Below, in pieces: positions 61,247 through 64,000 of a stretch of DNA of 64,000 bases (within the stretch, counting starts at the first letter, position 1; each line of letters starts with the position of its first letter). The notes under the pieces were generated by a model, which saw only the letters and a program-made list of their open reading frames with translations, had not been told where the DNA came from and did not search any database. Both the position numbers and the translations under genes were made by a program. The stretch comes from Bradyrhizobium sp. (GTDB lineage Bacteria > Pseudomonadota > Alphaproteobacteria > Rhizobiales > Xanthobacteraceae), in contig NZ_JACRAW010000098.1 in NCBI RefSeq assembly GCF_016213215.1, positions 62,001 through 126,000 of the forward strand, written 5' to 3'.

Positions 61247-62667
61247 ACTGGAATTCGCAAGCGGCGAAGACGCCCTCGCCCGCTCTCCCGCCGGAGCGAC
61301 GGTTCGGAGTCGCGATTACCGAAATCGACGAATTCGGGCCGATCGAGTTTCCATGGTGTTCGGCGCCGACACCGGCTTCACCTCGCCCGAGGCTGCGCGG
61401 CGTCACCCTGACCGGCAATCTTCTCGTCGTCTGCTTTGTGCTGGGCCTGGGAATATGGTCAGCCTTTGCGCCGCTCGAGAGCGCCGCGGTCGCTTCCGGC
61501 GTCGTGGAATCGGAGTCGAGCCGGAAGACGATCCAGCACCTGGAGGGCGGCATCATCAAGCGGATCCTGGTCGCCGACGGAGACATCGTGCACACCGGAC
61601 AGACGCTCATCGCGCTTGATGACACAAGAGCCCGCGCCGAGGTGCAGAGCCTTCAGGCGCAATTCTGGGACGCGATGGCGCGCGAGGCACGGCTTCATGC
61701 CGAGCAGCAGGGACAGGAGCAGGTGACGTTTCCGGCCGGGCTCGATGCGGCGGGGCCTGAGCATACAGCGGCCGCAGCCGTAGTCATGGCCCAGCAGAAC
61801 ATCTTTGAAACGCGCCGGCAGGTTTTCCAATCCCAGGCCGCCGTCATCCGGGAAAGGAAGCTCCAGGTCGTGAAGGAAATCGAGGGGCTCAAGGCGCAGG
61901 AGGACGCGGTCGCGCAGCGGGCCGATATCGTTCGCGAGGAACTGGAAATGGTGACCACCCTCGTCAACAAGGGCCTCGAGCGGCGGCCGCGCCTTCTGAA
62001 CCTTCAACGGGAACTGGCCGATGTCGAGGGACGCCGCGGCGAAATCGCCGCGCAGATTTCGCGCGCCAAGCAGGTCATCAACGAGTCGCAGGCGACGCTG
62101 CTCAAGCTCGAAAGCGACCGCCAGAACGAGGTCGCGCAGTCGCTGCGCGAGGCGCAGAACCAGGTGTTTCAGCTGCGCGAGCGATTGGTGGCTGCGCAGG
62201 ATCAGCTGTCCCGGACACAGGTCAAGGCGCCCGAGGACGGCGTTATAACCGATCTGAAGGTTCATACGCGGGGCGGAGTGATCGGGGCCGGTGTCCCGCT
62301 CATGGACCTGGTGCCCAGGCAGGATCGCCTGATCGTGACGGCGCGCCTCAGGCCCGAGGACATAGACGTGGTGCATCCCGGACTGAAAGCCGACGTGCAT
62401 CTCGTGCCGTACAATCAGCGCCGCGTACCTAACCTGAAGGGAACCGTGATGCACGTATCCGCCGACCGGCTCATCGACAAGCGCAACGACCAGCCGTACT
62501 ACGCGACCAGGATCCGTGTTCAGGATTCCCGAATCGTCGAGGACGGCATCCAGATCATTCCGGGAATGCCGGCCCAGGTGTTCATCACGACCGGACGCGG
62601 CACCGTCGCGCTCTACGCCCTGCGGCCGGTGCTCGACAGCTTCAACGGCGCGTTCCGGGAGGATTGA
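61243..62667 (+). CDS. Type I secretion membrane fusion protein (HlyD/PrtE family)
   Basis: A 474-residue periplasmic adaptor for the exporter. A long N-terminal cytoplasmic stretch (1-57) precedes one transmembrane helix (about 58-77). The lipoyl half motif VQ-like TIQHLEGGIIKRILVADGDIVHTGQTLIALDD, a long coiled coil (about 120-340), RTQVKAPEDGVITDLKVHTRGGVI and the closing beta region (PGMPAQVFITTGRG) are typical for HlyD/PrtE. ATG overlaps the ABC stop (ATGA), so the two are coupled. No outer-membrane TolC is adjacent; it is normally encoded elsewhere. Confidence 0.93.
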   Translation: MNWNSQAAKTPSPALPPERRFGVAITEIDEFGPIEFPWCSAPTPASPRPRLRGVTLTGNLLVVCFVLGLGIWSAFAPLESAAVASGVVESESSRKTIQHLEGGIIKRILVADGDIVHTGQTLIALDDTRARAEVQSLQAQFWDAMAREARLHAEQQGQEQVTFPAGLDAAGPEHTAAAAVVMAQQNIFETRRQVFQSQAAVIRERKLQVVKEIEGLKAQEDAVAQRADIVREELEMVTTLVNKGLERRPRLLNLQRELADVEGRRGEIAAQISRAKQVINESQATLLKLESDRQNEVAQSLREAQNQVFQLRERLVAAQDQLSRTQVKAPEDGVITDLKVHTRGGVIGAGVPLMDLVPRQDRLIVTARLRPEDIDVVHPGLKADVHLVPYNQRRVPNLKGTVMHVSADRLIDKRNDQPYYATRIRVQDSRIVEDGIQIIPGMPAQVFITTGRGTVALYALRPVLDSFNGAFRED

Positions 62668-62715
62668 GCGCGCCACCGCAATGCGGTCCTGCTCGACGAA
62701 GAAGAGGTGGGCGCC

Positions 62716-63471
62716 TCATTCCGCGGCCCGGTCCTGGCCCGACAGCCGGCCGCTCCAGCGCAGAACCGCCTCGGTGCGATTGCGGGCGGCGCATTTCCGC
62801 ATGATATGCTGGATGTGCATCTTTACCGTGTTTTCCGAAAGATTGAGTTTGGCGGCGATCAGCTTGTTGGGAAGACCGAGTTCCAGCTCCGCGAGCACGT
62901 GCTGCTCGCGCGGCGTGAACTCGATTGCATCCATCTCTGCGTTGTCCTTTGCGAGGCCGGGAGGCAGGTATTTCGTCGACAACCTGCGGGGCTGGGCCGG
63001 TTCGGGGGGGAGGGCCCTGCCGCGTCCGACCATCGGAAGCGGCCGATAGACCCCGCCCGCGAGAACAAGACGCAAGCCGGCCACGGCGACCTCGACCGGG
63101 AGCGAGGTCGGGAAGAAGCCGCGCACCCCCCGGTGCATCGCTGCCAGCGCGGTTGCCTCGTCGTCGCGATTTGACAGCAGCGCGATGGCGGCACCGGGGC
63201 AGCAATGCAATAGGAGTGCGAAGTCGCCCTCGACCGAGGGGTCGGCGATCGACTTGTCACCAATGCTCAGCGCCACCAGCCGAACATCGCGTTCCGACGC
63301 GCAACCCAGATTGTCAGTCGTGGCCATTTCGATGACGTCGAACCCGATCAGTTCGCGCCTCAGGATGCTCAGAAAGCAGGTGCGAGTCAGGGTGAGCGGC
63401 TCGATGATGACCAGGACCGGCGACCGTAGCGATCCATCGGTCCGTTCTGCGGAGTTGACTAGGTCGTCCAT
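62716..63471 (-). CDS. LuxR-family regulator with degenerate receiver domain
   Basis: A 251-residue protein. The C-terminal LuxR helix-turn-helix (about 183-245) is intact: FTPREQHVLAELELGLPNK, then AAKLNLSENTVKMHIQHIMRK. The N-terminal 140 residues look like a response-regulator receiver (SPVLVIIEPL to LVLAGGVYRP) but the phospho-acceptor Asp is not evident where expected (RLVALSIGDKS) and the late Lys is replaced (GFFPTS). It may act without phosphorylation. It is convergent to the secretion genes, with a 48-bp gap, and may control them. The start at 63471 is preferred over the longer frame. Confidence 0.83.
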   Translation of the reverse strand: MDDLVNSAERTDGSLRSPVLVIIEPLTLTRTCFLSILRRELIGFDVIEMATTDNLGCASERDVRLVALSIGDKSIADPSVEGDFALLLHCCPGAAIALLSNRDDEATALAAMHRGVRGFFPTSLPVEVAVAGLRLVLAGGVYRPLPMVGRGRALPPEPAQPRRLSTKYLPPGLAKDNAEMDAIEFTPREQHVLAELELGLPNKLIAAKLNLSENTVKMHIQHIMRKCAARNRTEAVLRWSGRLSGQDRAAE

Positions 63472-63713
63472 GATATCCCCAAAATCCAAGGAACTGCTGA
63501 CCCACCCCCGCCAATTCGCATCCCCACTGACTACAAACCGCGTCGGGAAACATGGTCCTCGCCACATCGTCGACGCTTCATCGCAGGCGGAAATTCTTTC
63601 CGCGCCATTTCTCATGAGAGCACGATCCGATTCGATCGGGGCGCGGCCCCGCTCCGCCTTTGATCGAGCCTGATCGTCTTTCGAGCCGGTATTCCGCTTC
63701 CCGGCGCCGTACT

Positions 63714-64000
63714 CTAGTTGCAGATGTTCCGATACGCGATTGCCGCCGCTGATTCTGGCTTGCCATCGACGACGTATGCATCATCCTCCTTGACGAGATA
63801 AAGAAACGGCCTCTCTCCGGTATCCTCGCCCGACGCATTCCTTCCCCTGACGCGGCCGCAGATGGTGTCCACGGGCCGTCCGAGTGTATTTCTTCTGATA
63901 GCGCGCTTCATGTCGCCGAACTCCGCCGACGCTGGATCTTCCATCTTCGCTGCGACCGAAATCCTGGCCTTTTCGAGCACGGCGTTTGGGGTCTCAAGGG
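63714..64000 (-). CDS. Conserved hypothetical protein, 5' end outside window
   Basis: The frame runs past the window edge; at least 95 residues are visible. It shows KMEDPASAEFGDMKRA, then VDTICGRVRGRNASGEDTGERPFLYLV and a C-terminal cysteine (YRNICN). The DPxSAxFG...CGxVxxxNxxG pattern is one I recall from small exported proteins of unknown role in proteobacteria. A GTG at 63980 could be an internal start, but the frame stays open upstream. No partner is visible. Confidence 0.6.
   Translation of the reverse strand, partial: LETPNAVLEKARISVAAKMEDPASAEFGDMKRAIRRNTLGRPVDTICGRVRGRNASGEDTGERPFLYLVKEDDAYVVDGKPESAAAIAYRNICN

Overview
The window reads as chromosome of an alphaproteobacterium of the Bradyrhizobium / Rhodopseudomonas group (Nitrobacteraceae). 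The evidence is the high-GC coding sequence, the minus-strand core cluster murA-DUF2948-hisD-UPF0262-LMW phosphatase-maf-yacG-tRNA-Phe, a phasin, and several families of short palindromic intergenic repeats of the kind found throughout these genomes. This assignment is inferred from gene order and family resemblance; no search was run.

Layout. 1-13 kb: 3' part of AMP nucleosidase, a phasin, an intergenic zone full of structured repeats, then mostly single genes (VOC protein, Gly/Tyr-rich exported protein, alpha/beta hydrolase, CHRD-RTX secreted protein, DUF4349 membrane protein, class-C-type serine hydrolase, Baeyer-Villiger-type monooxygenase). 13-19.2 kb: the conserved minus-strand housekeeping cluster, disturbed by a 274-bp tandem duplication where infA would be expected. 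19.3-21.6 kb: cofactor-free haloperoxidase-type hydrolase and small proteins. 21.9-39.1 kb: an intact tRNA-Thr, then about 17 kb of accessory genes (DUF4142/PRC-barrel, sugar dehydrogenase, a truncated MFS gene abutting a truncated HlyD-like gene, GT2 and GT4 glycosyltransferases, PRC-barrel, OpgD/OpgH, a GGDEF-EAL enzyme). The far end carries a copy of the tRNA-Thr 3' end followed by a terminator, so this block looks like an old genomic island at tRNA-Thr.

39.2-46 kb: a six-gene minus-strand operon of two 2-oxoacid:ferredoxin oxidoreductases (IorA, IorB fused to a ferredoxin; KorA, KorB, gamma subunit) plus phenylacetate-CoA ligase, fitting oxidative decarboxylation of aromatic 2-oxoacids to acyl-CoA. 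47-50.3 kb: MetY, a hydrolase and an SDR. 50.3-56.8 kb: a divergent TetR-controlled acyl-CoA degradation locus (acyl-CoA ligase and TetR on one side; SCP-x-type thiolase, two MaoC proteins, SDR and acyl-CoA dehydrogenase on the other). It looks like a complete R-specific (peroxisome-type) beta-oxidation set.

57.2-63.5 kb is the best candidate for an undescribed system. Two Gly/Asn-rich proteins built from the same module (four tandem units of about 88 residues in one, a single interrupted unit in the other) sit directly upstream of a type I secretion ABC exporter with an aberrant signature motif and its membrane fusion protein. A LuxR-type regulator with a degenerate receiver lies convergent to them. 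The substrates lack RTX nonapeptides, and I do not recognise their function.
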